A program made the translations under genes and the position numbers. Below are positions 50,896 to 64,000 of a stretch of DNA of 64,000 bases, one piece after another (the first letter of the stretch is position 1; each line of letters begins with the position of its first letter). Origin of the DNA: Cacajao melanocephalus. Its lineage: Eukaryota > Chordata > Mammalia > Primates > Pitheciidae. The notes below the pieces were generated by a model. That model was not told where the DNA came from. It did no database searches and saw only the letters and a list, made by a program, of their open reading frames with translations. The stretch covers positions 1 to 64,000 of the forward strand of contig CAUYLG010026962.1 of the NCBI GenBank assembly GCA_963573385.1. Direction: 5' to 3'.

Positions 50896-51185
50896 CACAA
50901 GGAGATATTTTTAAAGGCTAAATTAGGGATGCCTGCCAAAAATCCAACTCACACTAAGCTCACAGCTATGGCTGAGACAACAAAGGCCAAAAACAGCTCT
51001 CAGGGAGGAGGGACCTCCCCAGGGTCCCACTGGATGTATTGAGCAGAGATGTGGCAAAGCAGCCAGCAGGAATGAACAGCAAAGTGAACCAGGAAGGACA
51101 GGGTAGCCAGAGCTGGAGGCAGCAGGCTTGCAGCCTCAGTGAGGTGCCCAGATGACCAAGATACTCTCAGAAAGCAAGTTAGACA

Positions 51186-51478
51186 GGGCCAGGCATGGTG
51201 GCTCATGCCTGTAATCTCAGCACTTTGAGAGGCTGAGGCAGACAGATCACTTGAGGCCAGGAGTTCGAGACCAGCCTGGTCAACATGGTAAAGCCTGTCT
51301 CTACTAAAAATAAAAAAAATTAGCAGGACATGGTGGTGGGCTCCTGTAATCCCAGCTACTCAGGAGGCTGAGGCAAGAGAATCACTTGGACCCAGGAGGT
51401 GGAGGTTGCAGTGAGCAGAGACCATGGCACTGCACTCCAGCCTGGGCAACAGAGAAAGACTCCATCAAAAAAAAAAAT
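51186..51478 (+). mobile_element. Alu, sense
   Basis: Full dimer, gggccaggcatggtggctca to an A tail. Confidence 0.95.
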
Positions 51479-52469
51479 GCAGCCATTTAGCCTGGCACAT
51501 TTCAAATGAGGGACTTGGAGACATCAAAGTTGGTGACTGATGTCATCGCAATGCACTGAGGGATACTTGTGCAAGACCCACAGCAGGGGGCCAGGGTGCT
51601 GAGTGGCCAGGGTGCTGAGCCTGGCCACCAGAGTATGGGACCAGACCCTTGGGGAGGTGAAGGCAGCAACAGCCAATATATAGTTCATGAAGTGCCAGGA
51701 AGACTGCTGCCCTCCCTCAGGGACCAAAAAGTCCTGGAGGTCCACCTCCAGGCTCCTCTTTGTAAAAATCCACATTCCTGGTTCACGCACCAGTCCCTGG
51801 CACCTCCATGACATCACATCACTCTGTCTTCTTTTTGATTGGCAAGAGAAGACCACTGTCCCAGCAGTTGCCATTAACTAGCCATTCACCTCCAGTTGTT
51901 TGGTTGGAAAATGGGACCTTGATCCCAGAGAGAGCTGACTTTATGTGAATACTCCTGGTCTGTCCTCCTTGTGCAGCCAGTGCTGGGATCGAAGTGGAGA
52001 CCCCTGCAGTGGGTGAATGTTGCAGCCTCCCTGGGAGCGTTCAGTGTGTTTATCTTGGGCTGAAGGTTGTAATTATGATTTAGGGGAATGCCGCTTTATA
52101 ATGTCATTTTCTTCATTTCACGTAAATTAAGTTCCTGGTGTGCATGGGAATGCATGTGTCTCTATTCCTAAGGGGAGCTGAAGAATTCATTAGATATTGT
52201 CCAGGAAGTGTTCTGCAAATAAAAAGCTCTCCAGAAATGCAAGGTATTATTATTAGGTGCCTTTGATTTGTAAATCATCTTGAATGGCTTGTTTTGCTTT
52301 ATTCTGTTTTCATTTTGGTATAAAAAATATAGTTTCAAACCCTGTGTTCAGCAATGGCCAGTACACATATCAAGGAAAACATGGAAGACACACATGCAGG
52401 TATTTCACTGGTCCTGATGTATTCACTCCAAGATGAGTTTAGGAACCACTGACAATTCCAGCAGAGGAC
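51479..52469. other. Intergenic, mostly unassigned
   Basis: A 16-17-base tandem repeat (ggccagggtgctgag) lies near 51589-51622. A minus-strand open frame at 51524-51874 looks mildly protein-like (contains FLVPEGGQQSSWHFMNYILA) but has poor splice borders. Nothing else seen. Confidence 0.45.
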
Positions 52470-52610
52470 TCACGCCCAGGGGATGGTGCCACTGACCAAC
52501 ACCTGTGACCTTGAAAAGTTCATTAACTTCTCTGGGTTGTGGTCTCCACATCAGGAAGATCAAGCAGTTGGGCTCAATGACCCCTACAGTCCCTTCCACA
52601 CTGGCATTTC
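52470..52610 (+). repeat. MIR-family remnant
   Basis: Contains cctgtgaccttgaaaagttc, attaacttctctgggt and acccctacagtcccttccac, an old MIR/MIR3-like order. Confidence 0.5.
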
Positions 52611-52689
52611 CTGTAATAACCCATTGCCCACAGGCCTGCCATTGACTGACCCCTTGCAACATGCAGGGCAGGAGGCTAGGGCTCCCTGT

Positions 52690-52775
52690 TTGGTCTGAGG
52701 TTGGCTTACACATGGCGAAACTGGAACTGTGCGACTTCTCCACAGTCACACAGCTGAGGGCAGGGGGGATGGTGC
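52690..52775 (-). repeat. Possible MIR remnant
   Basis: gcgacttctccacagtcaca followed by cagctgagggcag resembles the core of a MIR; orientation uncertain. Confidence 0.35.
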
Positions 52776-53035
52776 TCTGCCCCTCTCCTTCACTCCACTC
52801 ATGGAGCTTCCAAATGGTCCATAACATAAAGAAGAAATCACTGAGTAAAGCAGGGACAGGCTCTTCTCATTCTCCGTTCTCCTTGATAGCCGCATAACCC
52901 AATCTCACTCTAGCCAGGAAATATGAGGACTGTTAGAGGTTTTTGTGAATTCTATTCCCTCTGCCTCTTCTTTGTGGTCCCAGGGTAATAGAAGGAGAGA
53001 CCTGCTGACCGTGGTGCACACCTGAGCCCTAAAGT

Positions 53036-53134
53036 GGGAGAAGAAGGGTGGGAGAAGAAAGGAAATGAGGGAGGGACAGAGGGAGAGAAAGAAGAAAGAG
53101 AAGAGGCAAGGAGGGAGGGAGGAAGAGAAATACA
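53036..53134. repeat. Purine-rich (GGGA/GAAA) tract
   Basis: About 95 bases of almost pure A/G on the + strand with GGGA and GAAG units. Confidence 0.85.
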
Positions 53135-53261
53135 GTTGAATGACGTCTGTAGATCTGCCTGATTTCTTTTAATTCATATGGATTCATTAAGATGGGGAGG
53201 AGGGAGCCATCATTCATACTAAGATGAATGTCTGTCAGAGGTCAGGAAAATAATTTCCCAC

Positions 53262-53523
53262 CTTCAGGGAGGCCCCTTCCATCTGGTTGAATGATCCCGA
53301 CAGTCTGACAGATTCTGACAGGGCACACAGTCTGAATCTTTGCCCACCAATCCTTTCCCACTGGACTGCCACTTCATATCTTTCTATGAGAGACTCATTG
53401 TGAAGATGGACAGGTTTGGCCTGGAGAATCTCCAGATAGTTTGTGTGGCTTGAAAATTCTGCATCTGAGGTCAAGTAGAAGAGGTAGTAGCTGAGTGCTC
53501 CAAAAGTAAGACGCAAGGAGGCT
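53262..53523 (-). pseudogene. Exon-like segment, minus strand, unknown protein (87 codons)
   Basis: On the minus strand a strong pyrimidine tract and acceptor (tttctcttcccgttcag) precede 262 open bases ending CTGAAG before the donor-like gtggga. The frame starts with one base of a split codon and ends on a codon boundary. The translation contains LTFGALSYYLFYLTSDAEF, then SLIERYEVAVQWERIGGQRF and RLCALSESVRLSGSF. It is free of the interspersed repeats around it. I recognise no family; it may be a remnant of a lost gene, an unannotated exon, or chance. Confidence 0.35.
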
Positions 53524-53939
53524 CTGAACGGGAAGAGAAATTGACCGGAGTACCCACTCAAAGATGCAGGCTTTTGCATGAGGATTGGTGATCTAGGGTC
53601 CTAGACTTTGGGAAGCCCCGTGAACCACCTTGGCCTCCAAAACCAATGTGAAGGCCTATGGTGTGCTGTGCAGAGTCCTGCTCTCTGTTGAATGAATGAA
53701 TGTTGATATTTTATGCCTTCTTAATTTTCTTTTTACCTGTTTGTTGATTCATGGGAGCAGCCCAAAGAAAGAAAACTTTTGAACAGGCTGCATTTGCTCT
53801 AAATATTGGAAGAAGGAAATTTACATGAGACAGAGGTACAATAATTGGGCATTTGTTGTCATGATGAAAGGGAGCCCTGGTCAGCGCACTAGGTCAAAAG
53901 TCATCTTCTTCAGCTTCATGAGGCCTAGTGTATTTTTTT

Positions 53940-54330
53940 TCACTGCCCAAATCTTTAAGACTTTATTTTTCAGAGCAGTTTTAAGCTCCCAACAAAAGTA
54001 AGAGGAAGGTGCAAAGATATACAATATATCCTCTGCCCCCACACATGGCTAGCCTTCCCCATTATCAAAGTCCCTCCCCAGAGTGGTCCATTTGTTACAA
54101 CTGGTAAACCTACATTGATACATTATCATTACCTGGAGTCCATAGTTTGTATGGGAGTTCACTCTTGGTGTTGTCCATTCTGTGGGTTTGGACAAATGTA
54201 TACTGACACGTATATACCATTACATGTATCAACCACTACATGTATCAGAGTTTCCTCACCGCACTAAAAATCCTCTGTGCTCTGCCTTTTCATCCTTCCA
54301 CCTAACTCCTCAGCCTAATAATACTTTGCA
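53940..54330 (-). mobile_element. Ancient L1M 3' part, antisense
   Basis: Contains tttatttttcagagcagttt, gagtggtccatttgttacaa, tgtgggtttggacaaatgta and aaaatcctctgtgctctgcc, common old L1 text in reverse. Confidence 0.7.
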
Positions 54331-54568
54331 CATACTGCAAAATTGTTGAGTGTTCAGTTAAGAGTGCAGATAGCCTTACAAATTGGCTTTCAGAGCAATG
54401 TTTGACAAGGAAAGGGCTAGACGTTTCCCTTGGCAACACTCATGTACTCCACCTGCAGACTCAGGTAAAGAGAATTACAAACCCTCATAGGCAGAATCTG
54501 GCACTGCAACTCTGATACATGCATTTGCCTCTTTACTTTCATTTGTACCAATCTAAAATGCATTACTT

Positions 54569-54871
<303 letters not shown>

Positions 54872-55010
54872 TAAAATGCATTACTTGAATACGTATTTTA
54901 GACTTAAATTATTCCGTGTCTAATGGAGCATTTCACCTCTAAAAGGGTCATTAGACAGGTCAAGGAATATTTTTCATTTGTATCTTTTCCCAGGTCACTA
55001 TGTTAGGTCC

Positions 55011-55699
<689 letters not shown>

Positions 55700-55779
55700 G
55701 CTCTTTGCCTATCAGGGTTACATGTGCCTGTTCACAAAGCTATAATTGTGCCTTTCACAATTTATGACTTTTATTAACA

Positions 55780-56071
<292 letters not shown>

Positions 56072-56341
56072 TGAAAACCTTAACAATGATTAGAAACCAA
56101 ACCAATTTTTAAGTGTCTTACTGGTTTTTATATATGTATAGGAGGTATGTGATCACTCCCACACCATTGGTCTCAACTTTTAAAGAAAGAAAATAAGATG
56201 CCAGACATACCTCTCAATCCAAAATGTCTTCCTCTTCAAACAGGTGCCTAAAATAGAGATTCATACCTTTACATGTTCAAGTTTGTCTACCTCCAGATCT
56301 CCTAATTAAAAGTACTTGAGGAATTACTAGCTGACACGTTA

Positions 56342-56975
56342 ATGGACTGTATTAGTTTTCTATGGCTTTGTGATGAATTACTAGAAACTTAATGGTTTAA
56401 AACACTACCCTTTTATTATCTCACAGGTCTGTGGGTCAGAAGTTCAGGTAGACTCTACTGGGTTTTCTACTCAGGGGCTGAAATCAGGGTGTCAGCTTGG
56501 CTGGGCTCTTAACTGGGTGCTCTGGGAAAGAACACACTTGCAAGTTTTTTGTGGCTTGCTGGCAGAATTCAGTTTCATGCAGCTATAGGGCTGAGATTCA
56601 TTTGTTTACTGGCTGTTGGTGAACGGTCACTGTCAGCAACTGTGGCTTCTCTCTGGTCCTTGACTGTGGTCCAGACAAGCCAGCAAGGACACATCAAATC
56701 CTTCTCATGCTTTGAATCTCTCTGACCTCCTCATCTGCCACCAGCCAGAGAAAACTCTACTTTTCAAAAGGATGTGATTAGGTTAGGCGCACTTGGATAA
56801 CCTCCCTTTTGATTAACTCTAAGCCTAATGGTTCTTAGCCTTAATTACATGTTCAAAATCTCTTTTACTAGTAGTAACTCAACATAGTCATGGGTGGATA
56901 ATCTCATTAAAGTCACAAGCCCAGGGATTAAGGTGAAAAATCTTGGGGAGCCAGTTTAGAATTCTGCCTACCACA
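56342..56975. repeat. Ancient interspersed repeat, family not placed
   Basis: Begins gtattagttttctatggctt and tagaaacttaatggtttaaa and ends ccagtttagaattctgccta, a well-known kind of old LTR/LINE text in human DNA. I cannot choose the family. Confidence 0.5.
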
Positions 56976-57296
56976 TGGGAACTGGCTAAGAGCAAAGCAG
57001 AAACCAGGAGAGAGGAGTGTTGGCTGCGGGGGATAGAGGAGTTCTGACTATTCCAGTTCACACTAGACATTGAGCGTGCACTGGTTCATTATGCACAACC
57101 TTCCCATTCGTGCATCCTAAGCCTCACCAATCTTACTTCGCTGCGGAACCCAAGGACCATCAAACCTCTGGACGTCATCTGCCCAGGGTGATGGAGTCAT
57201 GTTTATTCAACTTCACTGTGACATGTAACTGTGGGTAAGTCATAAAGCCTCCCACAAGATGTACACAACAGTGACAACACACCCCTAAAGGGAGCT
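56976..57296. other. Intergenic, no feature seen
   Basis: Single-copy sequence without recognisable elements. Confidence 0.5.
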
Positions 57297-58130
57297 GTTA
57301 TGGATATGAGTCAACTGAGAATGCCCAGCAGAACCCCTTCCCCACTTCTCTAAGAGTTCATTCTCTCTGTTCCGTAACAAGATGGCACACCTTTCATCTC
57401 GTGCATGCCATGGGGTCCTGTCTTTCAGGCAGGATGCCTGTGGTTGAGACTATCATAAAACTCCACTTCAGTTTACTTCAACCTGGAGTAAGCCATAAAG
57501 AGGATTGTAATGCAAAAGGTAAGAGCCTGATGGGAGGAGGCTTTAGGTGTAATTCAGTCAATGATTTGGCTCCATTTATTAGCAGTTCTCTCTGACAGAG
57601 CAGGAGCACCACCATCTTGGACAAACACTGCCACTTTAAGTTCCAGCTCCCTTTCTAGCCTCATGCATTTCAAGGAAATTGCTTCTCTTCTACCTACAAG
57701 CAGCCAGAAAGAGCAGACAGTAAAACACAGATAAGACAACTCAGGCAAACTTCACCCTCATACAATGGGCCCCAGTAAAACACTGGACCTTAATAAGCAT
57801 ATTCCTTTCCCTTCAGGTGCACTAAGATAGGGAAGCTAAAAGCAGACTGGGGGTGGAGGGAGGGATTTGCCTGCAGTCACAGAAGGATGTATGGGAACAG
57901 ACACATAATTCTACCTCCCAGATAAGCACAACAAAGAGACACAGAAGCAGTCCAAGCCTCTAATAAACTCTCCCACCCTGAATCCTTAAAAACTCTTAGT
58001 CTGTAAGAGAATGTGGCTTCTAACCCAACTCAGTCAGAAGTCCCTCCCAGATTTGTTTCCTGAAATAAACCTGTTGACTGTCAAGCATCCTTCGTGCTTC
58101 TCTCCTCTTTAATTCTTACACTCTCAGCTC
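57297..58130 (+). mobile_element. Possible solo LTR (ERV-like), family not placed
   Basis: The right end reads ttcctgaaataaacctgttg then tccttcgtgcttctctcctc and ttaca, like an LTR poly(A) signal, T-rich R/U5 and CA terminus. The left limit is a guess (TGTTATGG) and no clean target duplication was found. Confidence 0.35.
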
Positions 58131-58893
58131 TGTCTTCCTTCATGTGTTGGCTTTCTTGCTAACATGGCTTTCCTCATCATGACAATATGGCTTCCAGTGG
58201 CAACTAGGACTCCTTGTTTACACCAAGAAGGAAAAAGCAACCAGGTCCAAATCATGGAACAGAAGTCCTGGCATCAAGTCAGTTGGCCACTTCTTTTCTG
58301 TGGCCATGGGACTGCCATTGTCTGCTGACTTAGGCCTGAGTTATTTAAGCTGATCACTGAGGCTAGGGGATGGAATTAACCTGGTTGACTTAGACTAGTC
58401 AGGACCCATGCCTGGGGCTGGGGTTGGGGTCAGTTCCCCACACAACATGGCTGCTACAAAATGGGGCAAGGAGATCATGGATGTTGAAGCAGCAATTTAA
58501 ATGACACTGCTAATTCCACCCACCAGTATGTATGGTAGGCCAGTGAATGGCCACTCTACAGTGAGCGTGGTACAGAGACCAGTGTCTGCTCTCCTCCCAG
58601 TCAGTTTTCAGTATCTGTGGGCTGCTGGTGGCATGAGCGTCTACCTGCCTTGAGCACAATTCCAGTGTTTAAACATTTTTCATGCAACACAGATGCTAAA
58701 CATAAGCTCCCAACTTCACACACCATCTCAACTGAAGGACAAACAATCTGCATCCAACCTGGAGGAAACCTGGTTGGATCTGGCACATGGCAAGCAAGTG
58801 TGACTTTCACCACCCAGCACTTTCCTAAGGAATTTTAAGGATATTTGACTACATGCAATTGTTTCAATCCACACTTTAAAAAAATGTATCAAT
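58131..58893. other. Intergenic, no firm feature
   Basis: 58140-58480 has the feel of an old repeat (gactagtcaggacccatgcc) but I cannot name it. The rest is single-copy. Confidence 0.4.
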
Positions 58894-59110
58894 GGCTGGG
58901 CATGGTGGCTCACACCTGTAATTCCAGCACTTTGGGAGACCAAGGCAGGTGGATCACTTGAGTTCAGAAGTTTGAGATCAGCCTAACCAACATAGTGAAA
59001 CCCTGTCTCTACTAAAAATGCAAAAATTAGCCAAGCGTGGTGGTGGGCACCTGCAATCCCACTACTCAGGAGGCTGAGGCAGGAGAATCACTTGAATCCA
59101 GGGTGTGGAT
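58894..59110 (+). mobile_element. Alu, sense, right end missing
   Basis: Runs from ggctgggcatggtggctcac to gaatccagggtgtgg and is then lost in an AT tract (59110-59121). Confidence 0.92.
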
Positions 59111-59293
59111 TATATATATATTAACCTGCTCCCCTGCAAGAAAGATGCAAGTCCACTTTTCCCCTACTTGGACCCAAATGCTACACTGTCTGTCTGAAAG
59201 ATTCTTCTAAAGTATAATCTGTTCCTGCCACCCATCCCCAAACTCAGTCTTCTCTAACTGTTTAAAATCCTTTGATGGCTTTCTGTTTCCTTT

Positions 59294-59352
59294 AGAACAA
59301 GGTTTCTCAACCTCAGCAGTATTGACATTTTGGGCCACATACAGGGTTGGGC
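59294..59352 (+). mobile_element. MER5-like fragment
   Basis: aaggtttctcaacctcagca followed by gtattgacattttgggcc is the left end of a MER5-type hAT element. Confidence 0.6.
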
Positions 59353-59459
59353 TCATGAGCATGCAACTTGCACAGTCCCACAGGGCCTGGCGCTCAGAAG
59401 GCCTCTGTACCTGGTTTCCTGCTCTGCTTCACTGTCTTAACATTAAATGTGTGTTTTGT

Positions 59460-59748
59460 GGCCAGGTATAGTGGCTCATACCTGTAATCTTAGCACTCTG
59501 GGAGGCTGAGGTGGGCGGATCACCCGAGTTCAGGAGTTTAAGACCAGCCTGGCCAACCCCATTTCTATTAAAAATACAAAAATTAGCCAAGCACGGTGGT
59601 GCACACTTATAGTCCCAGCTACTCAGGGGGCTGAGATAGGAGAATCACTTGAATCCAGGAGGCAGAGGTTACAGTGAGCCGAGGTCACGCCACTGCACTC
59701 TAGCCTGGGCAACAGAACAAGACTCTGTCTTATAAATAAATAAACTTG
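59460..59748 (+). mobile_element. Alu, sense
   Basis: Full dimer with a small deletion in the middle and a (TAAA)n tail. Confidence 0.93.
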
Positions 59749-60129
59749 TCTTTTGCAAGTTAAATCCAATGCAACAGTGGAGTGTGCCCATGAGCAGGGC
59801 AGATGCCTGTAAGACACATGCCCATGGCCATTGCTGCCCCATTTGCAATATAATGTTTCCAGTGCCCCACAGCACAGAGTTCGGGTGGACCCACAATGCA
59901 TGGAAGTTCAGTGAAAATCAAAGAAAGTACAAAGTAAGTGTGTTGAGTTTGCAGTTGAGTAAACGGTGTCCCCGATAGCCCCAAGGTGCTTTCCGACCAC
60001 AACCTGCTTCGATTGCAGAAAGCAGGCAATGGCTACTAAGAAATGCAAATGACCAAGAAACTCTAACATACTCTTTCTTACTAATGTTACTTCTCTGAAC
60101 TTGCCAACTACTTATGCTGAAAATGATGT
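59749..60129. other. Intergenic, no feature seen
   Basis: Single-copy sequence; overlapping short open frames on both strands look like chance. Confidence 0.5.
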
Positions 60130-60330
60130 TACAGAAGTATGGTTTAATTCAGCAAATAAAAATACAGGATACCTGTTAAATTTGAATCTCAGATAAACAG
60201 CAAATAATTTTTTAATATAAATATGTCCCAAAATATGTCATGGCACATACTTATAACAAATTTTTATTTACCGTTTACCTAAAATCCAAATTAAACTGGG
60301 AATCCTATATTTTATCAGGTAGCCCTACAT
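60130..60330. mobile_element. Palindromic DNA-transposon remnant
   Basis: The whole element is an imperfect inverted repeat: ctgttaaatttgaatctcag with aaataattttttaatataaa in the left half answers ttataacaaatttttattta with ctaaaatccaaattaaactg in the right half. No coding capacity; family name not certain. Confidence 0.7.
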
Positions 60331-60749
60331 AGAAGGAAAGGGAAACTGAGTTCCTTTTCCTTTCAGCCTTTCCTCCCTCATTACTAAGCAGAAGGTAGAG
60401 AGCATGGTGGAGTGTGCCAATATGAAGAAGTGAAATAAAAACAGGTGGCCGAGTTTTGCACACCATTTCTACTGCTCTGGTAAAAACAAAATACATATGT
60501 ATGTACGAACTATGAAATACAAATAGCATAATTTTGGTGATTCTGCAGATGAATTAAATATTCTTATGTTTGCAATTTAAAACTGGCATTGAGTGATAAA
60601 AAGGTAAGTGGTAAAATTCATGCTCATAGTTTAAAGGCTTTAATTTTTATTTATGTAGAATGACATTAAATAGCAAATAGAAAACACCATGACAAATAAA
60701 AAGAGATCATGGAAAAAAGGTGGAAAAAACTTCAGGTTTTAATACTTTT

Positions 60750-61040
<291 letters not shown>

Positions 61041-61134
61041 CTTTAATACTTTCAAAGGCACCTTTTTCCTGCTTCTTGAACAAGGGGTCTCATAATTTCA
61101 CTTTGCACTGGACTTTGCAAATTATGTAGCCAGC

Positions 61135-61318
61135 CTTGGGGGTGAGGTCGGGGAGTGGGGATATCCTGTGCATTGGAGGATGTTTACTAACATTGGCCTC
61201 TTGACTGTCAGATGCCAGCAGCAACCTGCCTCCGCAATGTGACAATGAAAACTGTCTTCAGACATTGCCAAATGTCTCCTGAGGGGCAAAGTTACCTCAC
61301 ATTGAGAACTGCTGGTTT
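61135..61318 (+). mobile_element. MER5A-type hAT element
   Basis: Contains gatatcctgtgcattggagg, tcagacattgccaaatgtct, cctgaggggcaaagt and attgagaactgctggttt in MER5A order. Confidence 0.8.
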
Positions 61319-61510
61319 AGAAGAAAATCCAACCTCTTTGATACATAAGACCCTTAGTGACCTAGACCTTGCCTCTCTTGGCCCACTCACTTCTTGCTAT
61401 GAGTACTACCATTATGCTGAGGCTACTTGGCAATTCTTGAACAAACCACCCTTGAATGCCTCCATGCCTTGACCACCTTTCTCCAATTTCACTCAACTGA
61501 TTCCTTATCA

Positions 61511-61843
<333 letters not shown>

Positions 61844-61984
61844 AAACTTACTCTGGAATCATCCATCCAACCAACCCACTCCCAAATCCAACCTTTATTG
61901 ACTCCAAAACACCTTGCATGGATCTCCATCCAGCCACTTCCTGCACTACCTGGTAATCACCCGCATGCAAAACTTTAATGGCAC

Positions 61985-62092
61985 CAGACTGTGAGCTAGA
62001 CTGTGAGGGCAGGGGGATCTCTTTTATTTCACTTTGCAACACCTAGCCCAATGTCTAGCATATAGCAGATGCTCAATAAATAAATGTGAAGG
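61985..62092 (+). repeat. L2-like 3' tail
   Basis: actgtgagggcagggggatc, cctagcccaatgtctagcat and gatgctcaataaataaatgt follow the usual order of LINE2-type 3' ends. Confidence 0.55.
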
Positions 62093-62203
62093 GAAATAAG
62101 GAGGCAGGGAGGAATAAAGGAAAGGAGAGAAGGAGAGAGAAGGAAAGTGGAAGAGAGGGAAGAGGGAGAAAGAAGAAGGGAAGGAGAGAAGAAAGGCTAT
62201 TAG
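62085..62203. repeat. Purine-rich (GGGA/GAAG) tract
   Basis: About 110 bases of A/G-rich sequence following the L2-like tail. Confidence 0.85.
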
Positions 62204-62408
62204 AGATTTTTCTAGTATTACATTAGTAAATGTTGCTGTCTATATGCAATTTTTATTTCTAGGAGTCCATTAACTAAGCCATAAAAATAAATGGTGATCT
62301 CTCATAAAAACAATGTCTCTCAATAAAGTGAGGTCCTTAGTATTTAGATCAGTTACCCAAGCTTTTTTGAATCCCAGGCAAAGTACTTTACCATTTCTCT
62401 GAGGATGA

Positions 62409-63620
<1,212 letters not shown>

Positions 63621-63621
63621 T

Positions 63622-63828
63622 CAAGAAGAAGAGGAAGAAGAATAAGAGGAAGAAGAAGAAGAGGAAGAAGAAGAAGAAGAGGAAGAAGAAGAAGAAAGAA
63701 GAAGAAGAAGAAAGAAGAAGAAGAAGAAAGAAGAAGAAAGAAGAAGAAAGAAGAAGAAAGAAGAAGAAAGAAGAAGAAAAGAAGAAGAAGAAAAGAAGAA
63801 GGGAGGAAAGAAGGAAAGAAAGAAAAGA
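63622..63828. repeat. (GAA)n/(AAAG)n tract in an Alu tail
   Basis: About 205 bases of pure A/G apart from one T at 63643. GAA triplets lead into a 10-base unit aagaagaaag repeated five times (63721-63770). Confidence 0.95.
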
Positions 63829-64000
63829 ATTAGGTAGAGTATACAGAAAATCAGCAGAGTCAATGAGGAATTAAATATTTCCTCTTCTGCTAGAATAATA
63901 CTTTTTGAGGTATTTGCCAATTGTTTTTCCACATTTTTAAACTTATCACCTGTCCCCACCTTAGAATTCAAGCACTCTCGATATTCTGTGTTCATTGTCT

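Overview
This is mammalian, almost certainly human, genomic DNA. It is single-copy sequence packed with more than 40 primate Alu elements plus L1, HAL1, MIR, L2, MER5/MER20-type DNA transposon and MaLR LTR fragments. Coding sequence is sparse and split into short exons with GT/AG introns. No prokaryotic gene organisation is present.

The only gene I can support is the 3' end of an AF4/FMR2-family gene on the + strand, recognised as AFF1 (AF4, MLLT2; 4q21 in human). Seven coding exons lie at 11816-11879, 15196-15332, 19697-19768, 22680-22773, 26724-26773, 26922-27145 and 30888-31009. Phases agree across every junction and the exons give 763 coding bases (253 residues plus stop). They form the C-terminal homology domain (CHD), the dimerisation module of the scaffold of the super elongation complex, which recruits P-TEFb, ELL and AF9/ENL to paused RNA polymerase II. 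Bases 1-11815 are the upstream intron; I find no further exon there.

After the stop (31007-31009) a mostly unique, AT-rich stretch with three antisense Alus runs to a strong AATAAA at 41249. I read it as AFF1 3' UTR with several candidate poly(A) sites; where the main transcript ends cannot be decided from sequence. From about 41.4 kb to the end the DNA is intergenic: an antisense L1 with an Alu inside, an MLT1C-like LTR, an Alu cluster at 46.9-48.3 kb, a MaLR LTR split by an Alu at 55.0-55.7 kb, a palindromic DNA-transposon remnant at 60.1 kb and a long GAA tract at the right end. By known human gene order KLHL8 should follow on the minus strand, but no kelch exon is visible.

The less ordinary signals are two minus-strand exon-like segments (53262-53523 and 35568-35720) with splice-site-like borders and protein-like translation but no family I recognise; a near-perfect hairpin inside a HAL1 element (17363-17445); a 39-base local copy placed at an inverted Alu junction (27669-27707); a 165-base local duplication just upstream of an exon (25912-26076 and 26351-26518); and a perfect 28-base tandem duplication in the 3' UTR. 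None amounts to a convincing new biological system.
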